Origin: Granulicella sp.
GTDB taxonomy: Bacteria > Acidobacteriota > Terriglobia > Terriglobales > Acidobacteriaceae
Direction: 5' to 3'
NCBI GenBank assembly: GCA_025408425.1
Contig: JANXYX010000010.1
Location: 62,001 to 126,000 of the forward strand
DNA: 64,000 nucleotides
The stretch's first letter is position 1. Each line of letters begins with the position of its first letter. A program made the position numbers and the translations under genes. The notes beneath the pieces are model-generated. The model made no database searches, had not been told where the DNA came from, and saw only the letters and a program-made list of their open reading frames with translations. Shown in pieces: positions 56,855-64,000 of this stretch.

Positions 56855-57940
56855 ATGCCCAGTCAGCAGGAAGTACGTTGGTCGCAGCTTAAGGTAGGCA
56901 TAATCGTATTGATCTCAACGGTGGTGCTGACAACGCTGCTGTTCCTGATGACGAGCGCCTCGGGCCTTGGGATTCTGTCGAAGAAGCTGACGATTACGAC
57001 GTACTTTGAGAACTCCGCTGGGCTGAAGGAAGGCGCGGCAGTGAATCTTGAAGGCGTGACTATTGGCGCGGTGAAGACCGTAACCGTAGTGAGTGATCCA
57101 ACGCGCAAGCTGACGCCAGTACGCGTGGTGATGAAGCTGAATGAAAAGTTCGCGCGGACGCTGCGGAAGGATTCAAAGGCGGCGCTAACCACGGTTGGAG
57201 TGCTGGGAGATACGGTGGTGGACCTGAACAGCCAGTTTGCGGTGGGCGCTCCGCTGGAAGATGGGGATGAGCTGAAGACGCTGGAGACGCCGAGCATTAC
57301 GGATGTGGTGAAGGCGAGCCAGGGGACGATTGAGAGTCTGAATGTGATTTTGTCGAAGATGAATGGGATCGTCGACAACCTGCAAACGGGCAAGGGGTCG
57401 ATCGGCCAGTTGATCAATAGTCCTGATCTGTACAACAAGGCAAATGCAACGGTGGATGAGTTGCTTAAGCTGGAGAAGAACCTGAATAAAGGACGGGGTT
57501 CGATTGGTAAGCTGATGACGGACGACACGATGTACAACCGTCTGAATTCGGCTGCTGAAAAGCTGGAGAACATCTCGACCTCGCTGGATAGCGGTAAGGG
57601 CACGGCCGGGATGCTGCTGAAGGACGACTCACTTTATAAGAACCTGAACTCTACGCTGGTGCATGCGAACTCGCTGATGGCAGACGCGGATGCAGGCAAA
57701 GGTACGCTGGGGCTAATGCTGAAGGATCCGAAGTTTCGGCAGGAGTTGGGCGACACGTTGACGCAGGTGAATTCCCTGGTGACAGGGATCAACGCGGGCA
57801 AGGGTACGCTGGGCAAGCTGGCAACGGATGATCGGGTTTACGGAAATCTAAACCAGTTGCTGACAGAGAGTACTAGTTTGGTGACGACGATCCGGAAGGA
57901 TCCTAAGAAGTATCTGACGATTCACCTAAAGATTTTCTAG
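56855..57940 (+). CDS. MCE/MlaD-family lipid-transport protein with five GKG-type repeats
   Basis: A 361-residue protein anchored by one N-terminal helix (LKVGIIVLISTVVLTTLLFLM), with GGAGG just upstream of the ATG. Residues ~43-125 form the MCE domain (TYFENSAGLKEGAAVNLEGV split, IGAVKTVTV, GVLGDTVVDL). After it stand five repeats about 34 residues apart (near 178, 212, 247, 280, 314), each with G(K/R)GS/T-xG-x-L followed by aspartate and Tyr/Asn-rich helices. MlaD-type proteins form hexameric rings that carry phospholipids between membranes. No MlaE/MlaF genes are adjacent in the window. Confidence 0.88.
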   Translation: MPSQQEVRWSQLKVGIIVLISTVVLTTLLFLMTSASGLGILSKKLTITTYFENSAGLKEGAAVNLEGVTIGAVKTVTVVSDPTRKLTPVRVVMKLNEKFARTLRKDSKAALTTVGVLGDTVVDLNSQFAVGAPLEDGDELKTLETPSITDVVKASQGTIESLNVILSKMNGIVDNLQTGKGSIGQLINSPDLYNKANATVDELLKLEKNLNKGRGSIGKLMTDDTMYNRLNSAAEKLENISTSLDSGKGTAGMLLKDDSLYKNLNSTLVHANSLMADADAGKGTLGLMLKDPKFRQELGDTLTQVNSLVTGINAGKGTLGKLATDDRVYGNLNQLLTESTSLVTTIRKDPKKYLTIHLKIF

Positions 57941-58301
57941 GCGACAGGTTTTACGGATAACGTGGCAGGGGGAATTATGAGGGCGGGTTCAGGCTAAGGC
58001 TTGACCCGCTTTTTTCATTCGCCAAAGGGTGATTTCGTTTGGCAATGCGTGGTTTTGATGAGCGAAAAGGCGGCGGGAGAGCGAGTGTTTGGGCATTGGA
58101 CTGGCACTTTTGCCCAGGGTGGGGGGGATTGCCGGGGTGGGTAACCGTTTTGCTGGTGACGAAGGAAGTGAGGGTGGTGTGGCTCTAAAGTGGCACAAAG
58201 TCGTCGCAGCTTCTACAATTGCGAAAGGATTTGAAACCCCACAGAGTTGCTCGCAATAGAAGGCGGTCGTAGAGGCTTGCTGGCGAGGATTAAGGAAGCG
58301 C
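57941..58301. other. Intergenic region with terminator, otherwise nothing seen
   Basis: After the terminator at 57983-58016 no gene or repeat stands out; the last part carries AAGGA before the lipoprotein gene start and presumably its promoter. Confidence 0.6.
57983..58016 (+). terminator. Intrinsic terminator of the MlaD-type gene
   Basis: Stem GCGGGT / ACCCGC with further weak pairs, followed by a T7 run. Confidence 0.8.
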
Positions 58302-59525
58302 ATGAAGTTGAGCAGGATTGGCCGGATTTCGATGGCCTTCGTAGCATCTGTAGCGATGGGTCTGGGCATGACGGCGTGTGGTGGCGGCACGGTCGGGTAC
58401 ATGTGGGTTCTTGGAACGCAATACAACCAGATCTCCGGGTACAAGATCGACAACTACACGGGTAATCTGACAAACATCGTTGGAACGCCGTTCCCCTCTG
58501 GCGGAACAAACCCGGTATCACTGGTTGTGCGACCGGGCGGGCGATATGTCTATGTTGTGAACCAAGGCGTTGCGGCGACTTCGACTGCACCTGCGACGGG
58601 CGGTAATGTCGCCGAGTTCAGCGTGGGCGGCGATGGCGTTCTGACGTTCCAGGCAAACTTCTTCACGCAGGGCACGACACCGGTCTGGGTGACGGTGGAC
58701 GCCTCTGGCAACTTCCTTTACGTTCTGGATCAGGTTTCTCCAGACGGCGTGAATGGTGACATTACTGTGTTTCAGATTGCGCCGGACACTGGGCGTCTGA
58801 CGCTAGTACCGAACCAGCAGCTGAAGAACTCGAACGGGACGCAGCTGACGTACTTCCCGGTTGGGCCTAAGCCGACGTCGATGCGGGTGGCTGGTTCTTC
58901 CTGCCTGTTTACTCTGAACTCGGGGAATAACACGATTTACCCGTACTCTTTGGGTGGCTCTGGGCAGTTGACGATCACGGCGAATTCGACGATTACGACG
59001 CAGGCGACCAAGCTGACTTCGATCAACGCAAGCGGCGCTTACGTGTATCTGACGGATGCCGGAGCGACTCCGAGCACGTCACAGATTCTGCCTTATACGG
59101 TTGGATCGTCATGCGCGCTGAATACGTTGACTGGCGGCGCGGTACCGAACCTGGCGTTGACTGCGAACCCGGTTTACTCATTTACGGACGCTCGCGGCCG
59201 TTATCTGTATGTGCTGAACCAGTCCTCGACGAACTCGAACAACGCGAATAGCACGATTTCGGCGTTTACGATCGACCAGTCGAACGGCAAGCTGCAGGTT
59301 ATCGGCGACTCCAACAATCCGTATCCCGTTGGCTCGGGACCGGTGTGCATGGTGGAAGACCCGACAAACCAGTATGTCTATACGTCGAACAACATCGATG
59401 GAACCGTGACAGGCAAGATCATCAACCAGAACACTGGGCAGCTTTCTAACCTGACGCGCGGGAGTTCTTTCCCGGTGACCGGGAAGCCGACCTGCCTTGC
59501 AATCAGCGGAAACACAAGCAACTAG
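58302..59525 (+). CDS. Lactonase-fold beta-propeller lipoprotein, paralogue 1 of 3
   Basis: A 407-residue lipoprotein: signal ending in the lipobox GMTAC at about residue 26. The body has repeated blades of the form PxGRYVYVVNQG, ASGNFLYVLDQ, ARGRYLYVLNQSS and TNQYVYTSNN, i.e. the 7-bladed propeller of the lactonase/YVTN type (6-phosphogluconolactonase-like fold). Surface location makes a metabolic lactonase unlikely; binding or scaffold use is possible. AAGGA precedes the ATG. Two similar genes follow on the same strand. Confidence 0.87.
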   Translation: MKLSRIGRISMAFVASVAMGLGMTACGGGTVGYMWVLGTQYNQISGYKIDNYTGNLTNIVGTPFPSGGTNPVSLVVRPGGRYVYVVNQGVAATSTAPATGGNVAEFSVGGDGVLTFQANFFTQGTTPVWVTVDASGNFLYVLDQVSPDGVNGDITVFQIAPDTGRLTLVPNQQLKNSNGTQLTYFPVGPKPTSMRVAGSSCLFTLNSGNNTIYPYSLGGSGQLTITANSTITTQATKLTSINASGAYVYLTDAGATPSTSQILPYTVGSSCALNTLTGGAVPNLALTANPVYSFTDARGRYLYVLNQSSTNSNNANSTISAFTIDQSNGKLQVIGDSNNPYPVGSGPVCMVEDPTNQYVYTSNNIDGTVTGKIINQNTGQLSNLTRGSSFPVTGKPTCLAISGNTSN

Positions 59526-59643
59526 CCGGAAGTTCGGCAGTTGCATCTCTCAGACGGGACGTCATCACGAGTCCCGGTTTTGTAACCAGTTTTGGCTATA
59601 GCACTGGCGGGCGGAAACGAATTGCCCCGGAGCAATGAAGTGC

Positions 59644-60855
59644 ATGACGTTGAATAAGATGGGCCGCGGTACGATGGCCTCGATAGTATCTCTGGCGATG
59701 GGTTTGGGTATGACGGCGTGCAGCCGCACCTATACGGTGGGCTACGTCTATATGACTACGGCGAAGGCAGACCCTGGGCTGATCAATGGCTACGAGGTGG
59801 ACTACCAGTCGGGCACCCTTACTCCTCTGGCCGACTCGCCGATACCTACTGGTGGACGTAATCCAGTTACACTGGTGGCTGCTCCGAACGGCAAGTTCAT
59901 CTACGTGTTGAATCGCGACGATTCGAACGTTGTTGCGTTTGCGATCGGCACGGATGGCAAGCTTTATCCGCAGAAGACGTACACGATTGGTACGGGATCG
60001 AATCCTGCGACGCTGCCGACGTTTCCGACTGCTGCTTCGATCGATCCATCAGGCAAGTTTCTATACGTGACGTTCACCTACCAGGGAGGCTATACGACGG
60101 CGCTGCCTGGTCCGGGTGGCGTGTCTATCTTCCCGATCAATCCTGATAACTCGCTGGGGACTCCGACGGTGGTGAATGCTGGACGCAATCCAGTTGGAAT
60201 TACCGCGACGAGTGCAAACCATTTTGTTTATGTGATCGAGCAGGATGCGGCGACGACATTGAATCTGCTGGCTTTCTCTGCGAACACCACCACTGGGGCA
60301 CTGACTCCGCTGGCTGGCGTGACGATCAACGATGGCAATGTGGTGTCCACGGGATTCGCTTCGGGAGTAACGCCAAGCGCGATCGTAGAGGATTCGACCT
60401 CACAGCATCTGTACATTACAGACCAGTCTGCAAACCAGGTGATGGCGTACTCCATTGCAGCAAGCGGCGTTCCGAGCCAGATTGCGACGGCGCCAACTGA
60501 GGCTGGTCCGGCAGGTCTGACGATTGATGTGACGGGCAAGTATCTTTACGTTGCAAACACCGTTGCAGGCACGATCGGCGGCTACACGTTTGGAGCCAAT
60601 GGACAGCCGATCGCATCGACTGTGGCAACGAGTGTGCAAGCTGGAACGGGCCCGACCTGCATTACTACGATTGGCGTTCCGACCAATGCGAGTGCGACCC
60701 ACGCGATTTACTTGTACGCCTCGAACTCGTTGAGTAATTCGTTGACGGGTGAGCAGATGGACCCGACGAACGGCAGCCTGAAGCAGATACAAAACAACCC
60801 GTTTGGCGGAAGTACACTACCGACTTGTGTGGTGAGTGTGCCGTCGTTCCGGTAG
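59644..60855 (+). CDS. Lactonase-fold beta-propeller lipoprotein, paralogue 2 of 3
   Basis: A 403-residue protein like its neighbours: lipobox GMTAC, then SRTYTVGYVYMTTA and blades APNGKFIYVLNRDD, PSGKFLYVTFTYQ and VTGKYLYVANTVAG. The ATG at 59644 was chosen over 59635 because it aligns with the start of both paralogues (Met-Thr/Asn/Lys-Leu-Asn/Ser) and has GGAG eleven bases upstream. Confidence 0.87.
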   Translation: MTLNKMGRGTMASIVSLAMGLGMTACSRTYTVGYVYMTTAKADPGLINGYEVDYQSGTLTPLADSPIPTGGRNPVTLVAAPNGKFIYVLNRDDSNVVAFAIGTDGKLYPQKTYTIGTGSNPATLPTFPTAASIDPSGKFLYVTFTYQGGYTTALPGPGGVSIFPINPDNSLGTPTVVNAGRNPVGITATSANHFVYVIEQDAATTLNLLAFSANTTTGALTPLAGVTINDGNVVSTGFASGVTPSAIVEDSTSQHLYITDQSANQVMAYSIAASGVPSQIATAPTEAGPAGLTIDVTGKYLYVANTVAGTIGGYTFGANGQPIASTVATSVQAGTGPTCITTIGVPTNASATHAIYLYASNSLSNSLTGEQMDPTNGSLKQIQNNPFGGSTLPTCVVSVPSFR

Positions 60856-60936
60856 CAAGTTGGCTGCGGACGGCCTGGACAGTTTAGACAGATTTTTTAG
60901 CGGGCGGCGGAAGCTCCCGAGATGAAGGAAACGCGT

Positions 60937-62142
60937 ATGAATTTGAGCAAAATGAGCTGCCGGGCAATGGCCTCAGTCGTATCGATGGGAATGGTTCTGG
61001 GCCTGACAGCCTGCACGCGCGACTATACGGTGGCGTACGTTTATGCGACGGCATCCAAGAAGGGCGCTGCCGGAGTCGTGAACGAGTACGCTGTGGACTA
61101 TCAAACTGGCGCGCTGGTGCAGGTCACTGGTTCTCCGGTGGCTGCGGGCAATAATCCGGTGAGCATTGTCGCGGCGCCGAACGGGCTGTTTCTGTATGTG
61201 TTGAACCATGATGACTCGACGGTACAGGAGTATTCGGTGGGCAGCGCAGGCATGCTGACGTCGAAGAATACCTACAAGACTACGGGGAGCTTCCCGACTG
61301 CGGCAGCGATTGATCAGGGTGGCAAGTTTCTGTACGTGACTTATACGTATCAGACTGGTTACTCTGCTGCGACGCCGGGGCCGGGTGGAGTTTCGATCTT
61401 CCCGATCAATTCAGACAATTCGCTGGGAACAGCTATCAACGTGAACGTTGGCAACAATCCAGTGGCGGTCACGACGAGCAACTTCAACAGCTTCGTGTAC
61501 GTTGTGGACCAGGAAGTATCGCCGAATGCGACGGTGCTGGGATTTGCCGAGAACACGAGCACTGGAGCACTGACGCCGACGCCGGGAACGGTGATTACGA
61601 CAGTGGCCGGCAAGACGGTGGCTACGGGGTATTCTGCGGGCACTACGCCTAGTGCGATAGCGGAAGATCCGACGGCACGATTTGTTTATGTAACCGATCA
61701 GGCGACGAATCAGATGTACGGTAAGGTCGTGCAATCCAATGGGTCGCTGGTATCGATGGTGAACGGTCCTTTCGCGACGGGTCTTTATCCGGTTGCGGTC
61801 ACGATCGACCCGCGCGGCAAGTTCCTGTACACGGTGAACTTCAACGCGAGCACGGTAAGCGCGTTTGCACTAGATCCGGCGACAGGCTCTCCGAGTGGTT
61901 CGGTAGGATCGGGTTCTACACCGGTCAAAACGAATCCGACGTGCGTCACGATTGAGCCTGCCCTGGGTATCTACCTTTACGTGCCGAACAGCGCGGATGG
62001 TTCGATTTCGGGCGAGAAGCTTGATCCGCATAACGGTGGATTGCAGGACATTCAGAACACCCCGTTCCCTGCTTCCGGAACACCGACTTGTGCTGTAGCT
62101 GTTCCGAATGGCGAGCATGCGACACAGGTAGTTCAACCGTAA
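60937..62142 (+). CDS. Lactonase-fold beta-propeller lipoprotein, paralogue 3 of 3
   Basis: A 401-residue protein with lipobox GLTAC and the same propeller blades (APNGLFLYVLNHDD, QGGKFLYVTYTYQ, PRGKFLYTVNFNA). The ATG at 60937 follows AAGGAAACGCGT, matching the ribosome-binding site of paralogue 1; an earlier ATG at 60922 overlaps that site. It is closer to paralogue 2 than to paralogue 1 (shared GPGGVSIFPIN block). A terminator follows. Confidence 0.87.
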   Translation: MNLSKMSCRAMASVVSMGMVLGLTACTRDYTVAYVYATASKKGAAGVVNEYAVDYQTGALVQVTGSPVAAGNNPVSIVAAPNGLFLYVLNHDDSTVQEYSVGSAGMLTSKNTYKTTGSFPTAAAIDQGGKFLYVTYTYQTGYSAATPGPGGVSIFPINSDNSLGTAINVNVGNNPVAVTTSNFNSFVYVVDQEVSPNATVLGFAENTSTGALTPTPGTVITTVAGKTVATGYSAGTTPSAIAEDPTARFVYVTDQATNQMYGKVVQSNGSLVSMVNGPFATGLYPVAVTIDPRGKFLYTVNFNASTVSAFALDPATGSPSGSVGSGSTPVKTNPTCVTIEPALGIYLYVPNSADGSISGEKLDPHNGGLQDIQNTPFPASGTPTCAVAVPNGEHATQVVQP

Positions 62143-62167
62143 GAACTGAGTAGGATGGTTTGGTGAG

Positions 62168-62192
62168 AAGCCCCGCTGATGCGGGGCTTTTT
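62168..62192 (+). terminator. Intrinsic terminator after the three propeller genes
   Basis: Perfect 9-bp stem AAGCCCCGC / GCGGGGCTT, loop TGAT, then a T run. It supports reading the three genes as one unit. Confidence 0.92.
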
Positions 62193-62391
62193 GCTGCGTG
62201 GAGGAACACTGCTGGCTGGCATCGAGAGGTTCATGGCTTACGGAGATCGCCGCTCTATCGGAGCTGCGGCCGCGGGCGTGTCTACTGAGAATTTGCATGC
62301 TTCGTAGCCGTGAGCGGTGAATGAGATTTGATTGAGGATCAAACCGACTCCATCACCTCGAGGGGGAAGGCAGGCGTTTCTGGCGGACCGA

Positions 62392-63585
62392 TCAGGCAGG
62401 AGTGGTGGTGGGTTTGGGTCTGGAGGAGAAGCGGCGGAGGATGGCTTTGCGGCCGGGGTTCTCTACGAAGTGAAGGGTGGCGAAAGCGAGGGCGATGATG
62501 GCGAGATAGGAGAACCAGGGCTCAAGCGCGGTGAGGTGGAGGCGCTCTGGCAGGTGGTAGGTGTGAATGAGGATGAAGGTATTGAAATGGAGCAGGTAGA
62601 GAGCAAAGGTGGCTTCGCCGAGAAGGACGAGCGGGCGGATGGAGAAGACGGCGGCGATGGGATTGGGGCCGGCGAGGCCGAGGATGAGAAGGCTGAAGAG
62701 GGGCACGAGAAATCCGCCGTGCAGGATGAGGTAGGGGACGTGTTTAACGGCTCCGGTGTAGAAGAAGAGGCCGAGCAGAGTGAAGGCGGAGGCGGCGACG
62801 ACGAGGCGCTGGCGCGGGGTAAAGGTCAGGAGAGGGTGGAGCTTGCCGAGAGTGACTCCGGCGAGAAAGGTGCAGACGTAAGGGGGCGGGGTGTACTTGA
62901 GAAAGCGGAGGAAGCTGGTGGAGGTGTAGCGGTCTACGGGGGCGGCGAGGTGCTCCGGATTGAAGGCGGCGTAGAGGATGTGGGGCAGCATGCCAAGGGC
63001 CCAGAGCGCCATGAAGAGGGCGATGAGGCGGCCGGGAGTGTTGAGCCAGTGCATGCGGGTGGCCCAGAGGTAGATGAGGAAGGGGAATGCGGCGTAGAAC
63101 ATGACCTCGCAGGAGAGGGTCCAGGCGACGGTGTTGCCGAAGGTGGCGAGGGCGGGGCTCCAACCCTGGAGGAGCAGAGGAGTGAGGATGATGCCGCGCC
63201 AGAAGTCGGCATGGGACCGGGAGGCCCACTCATCCTGAAGCATGCGGGTGGAGACGATCAAGACGAGAAGGTAGACGGGGTAGAGACGAGAGAGGCGAGC
63301 GACCCAGAAATCACGCTTGTTGAGGGTGATGGCCCGGTCGAAGTAGTTGTAGGTGAGGATGAAGCCGGAGATGAGGAAGAAGCAGCCTACGAAGACGTAT
63401 GAGTTGTCGATGATGGGGTAGAGCAACCCAAGGTGGGGCGGGGTGAAGTGGAAGAGCACAATGCCGAGGGCGAGGACGGTGCGAATGCCAGTAAGGGCAG
63501 GCAGCGCCGGCTTGCGGGCGGTCCTGGGACCCACGATTGCCGGAGTAGCATGCTCGGGTTGTTGTTCCAGAGTGGCGATACCCAT
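62392..63585 (-). CDS. Acyltransferase family 3 membrane protein (OafA/YrhL type)
   Basis: A 397-residue protein with about ten transmembrane helices. The N-terminal motif LTGIRTVLALGIVLFHF carries the histidine typical of acyltransferase 3 proteins; VFVGCFFLISGFILT, RLYPVYLL and WTLSCEVMFYAAFP (with the conserved Glu) follow. It transfers acyl groups to extracellular sugars or lipids at the inner membrane. The acceptor is not evident. No clear operon partner. Confidence 0.9.
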   Translation of the reverse strand: MGIATLEQQPEHATPAIVGPRTARKPALPALTGIRTVLALGIVLFHFTPPHLGLLYPIIDNSYVFVGCFFLISGFILTYNYFDRAITLNKRDFWVARLSRLYPVYLLVLIVSTRMLQDEWASRSHADFWRGIILTPLLLQGWSPALATFGNTVAWTLSCEVMFYAAFPFLIYLWATRMHWLNTPGRLIALFMALWALGMLPHILYAAFNPEHLAAPVDRYTSTSFLRFLKYTPPPYVCTFLAGVTLGKLHPLLTFTPRQRLVVAASAFTLLGLFFYTGAVKHVPYLILHGGFLVPLFSLLILGLAGPNPIAAVFSIRPLVLLGEATFALYLLHFNTFILIHTYHLPERLHLTALEPWFSYLAIIALAFATLHFVENPGRKAILRRFSSRPKPTTTPA

Positions 63586-63786
63586 GACTCATCCTGGTTT
63601 ATTTGCTTTGGTCTATTTGATGCAGTGGGGCTGCCAATCTATCTAGCGTAATTTGAGAGATTTTGCGGCGGCTCTGCTGTATCGAGGGTTGCAATGCTTA
63701 GCTGCGGGGTAGTCTTCCGACGGCTGATGGCGAAAAGGATGCAACTGCAACGAAGATACAGGTACTTGCGTTGAAAATGCCACAGG

Positions 63787-64000
63787 TTATGCGGTGACGA
63801 GGGAGCCGAGTTGCTCGCCGCCGACGACGCGGACGATGTTGCCTTCTTCGCGCATGGAGAAGACCATCATGGGCATGTTGTTGTCTTTGCAGAGGGATAC
63901 GGCAGTCTGATCCATGACGCGGAGGTTGAGGCGCTGGATGTCGGAGTAGGTGACGTTGGGGAGGCGGATGGCGGTGGGATCGGTCTTGGGATCGGCGGTG
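63787..64000 (-). CDS. pyrH: UMP kinase, C-terminal part (cut by window edge)
   Basis: About 71 residues to the stop at 63787; the N-terminal part lies beyond base 64000. The visible end reads ADPKTDPTAIRLPNVTYSD, LRVMDQTAVSLCKDNNMPMM and VVGGEQLGSLV, which is the characteristic C-terminus of bacterial UMP kinase (UMP to UDP, amino-acid kinase fold, regulated by GTP and UTP). Confidence 0.92.
   Translation of the reverse strand, partial: TADPKTDPTAIRLPNVTYSDIQRLNLRVMDQTAVSLCKDNNMPMMVFSMREEGNIVRVVGGEQLGSLVTA

Noticed and set aside
62332..63402. 356-codon acidic plus-strand frame
   Set aside because: Shadow of the acyltransferase gene; composition dominated by Glu and Gly without any domain.

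Overview
The window looks like chromosomal DNA of an Acidobacteriota member of the Terriglobia type (Edaphobacter/Granulicella/Terriglobus-like). This is an inference. It rests on high-GC coding sequence, an Oar-type TonB-dependent receptor with an N-terminal carboxypeptidase-regulatory-like domain, a TIGR03118-like protein, tandem lactonase-fold lipoproteins, many secreted glycosidases and dispersed REP-like palindromes. Both ends cut a gene: an Lhr-type helicase at the left (N-terminal part only) and UMP kinase pyrH at the right (C-terminal part only).

Layout. 1-2.8 kb: Lhr helicase, kdsC, cold-shock protein and a secreted hypothetical, all on the minus strand. 3-6.9 kb: a sugar-porter MFS transporter followed by a GH20 hexosaminidase. 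7-10.4 kb: an accessory stretch with a SnoaL-like protein, small hypotheticals, REP-like repeats, a relic of a REP-associated transposase, and a two-gene unit of unknown function preceded by repeats and a perfect hairpin. 10.4-41.3 kb: a large catabolic block (below). 41.3-43.5 kb: a probable RNA or long 3-prime UTR, a REP-associated tyrosine transposase (RAYT), a second RAYT relic, and an AT-richer gene resembling a proteasome/HslV-type Ntn hydrolase. 43.5-64 kb: mostly housekeeping and ordinary genes: class II ribonucleotide reductase, HNH nuclease, redoxin, carbonic anhydrase, TonB-like protein, ABC ATPase, GH3, acpS, an MCE/MlaD protein, three tandem beta-propeller lipoproteins, an acyltransferase and pyrH.

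The most interesting part is 10.4-41.3 kb. A five-gene operon (18264-22832) encodes 4-hydroxyproline epimerase, a three-subunit D-hydroxyproline dehydrogenase and pyrroline-4-hydroxy-2-carboxylate deaminase. Around it lie two exported peptidases (DUF885 and S9), a TonB receptor, GH31, GH27, GH43 and GH127/146 glycosidases, two divergent DUF5695-like proteins and an amino-acid permease. This combination fits use of plant hydroxyproline-rich glycoproteins (extensins, arabinogalactan proteins): sugars removed, peptide cut, hydroxyproline burned.

A GntR/FCD regulator gene sits next to the operon. Seven intergenic sites in this block carry an NTGTATACAA-like palindrome, each with a second, usually weaker, copy exactly 12 bp away (12343, 14758, 18226, 27204, 32265, 35626, 37359). 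The sites touch every transcription unit of the block except, as far as I can see, the permease; the GH27 gene shares its intergenic region with the TonB receptor site. I infer that the GntR protein controls the whole block as one regulon. The substrate assignment is inference; the gene identities and the operator pattern are read from the sequence.
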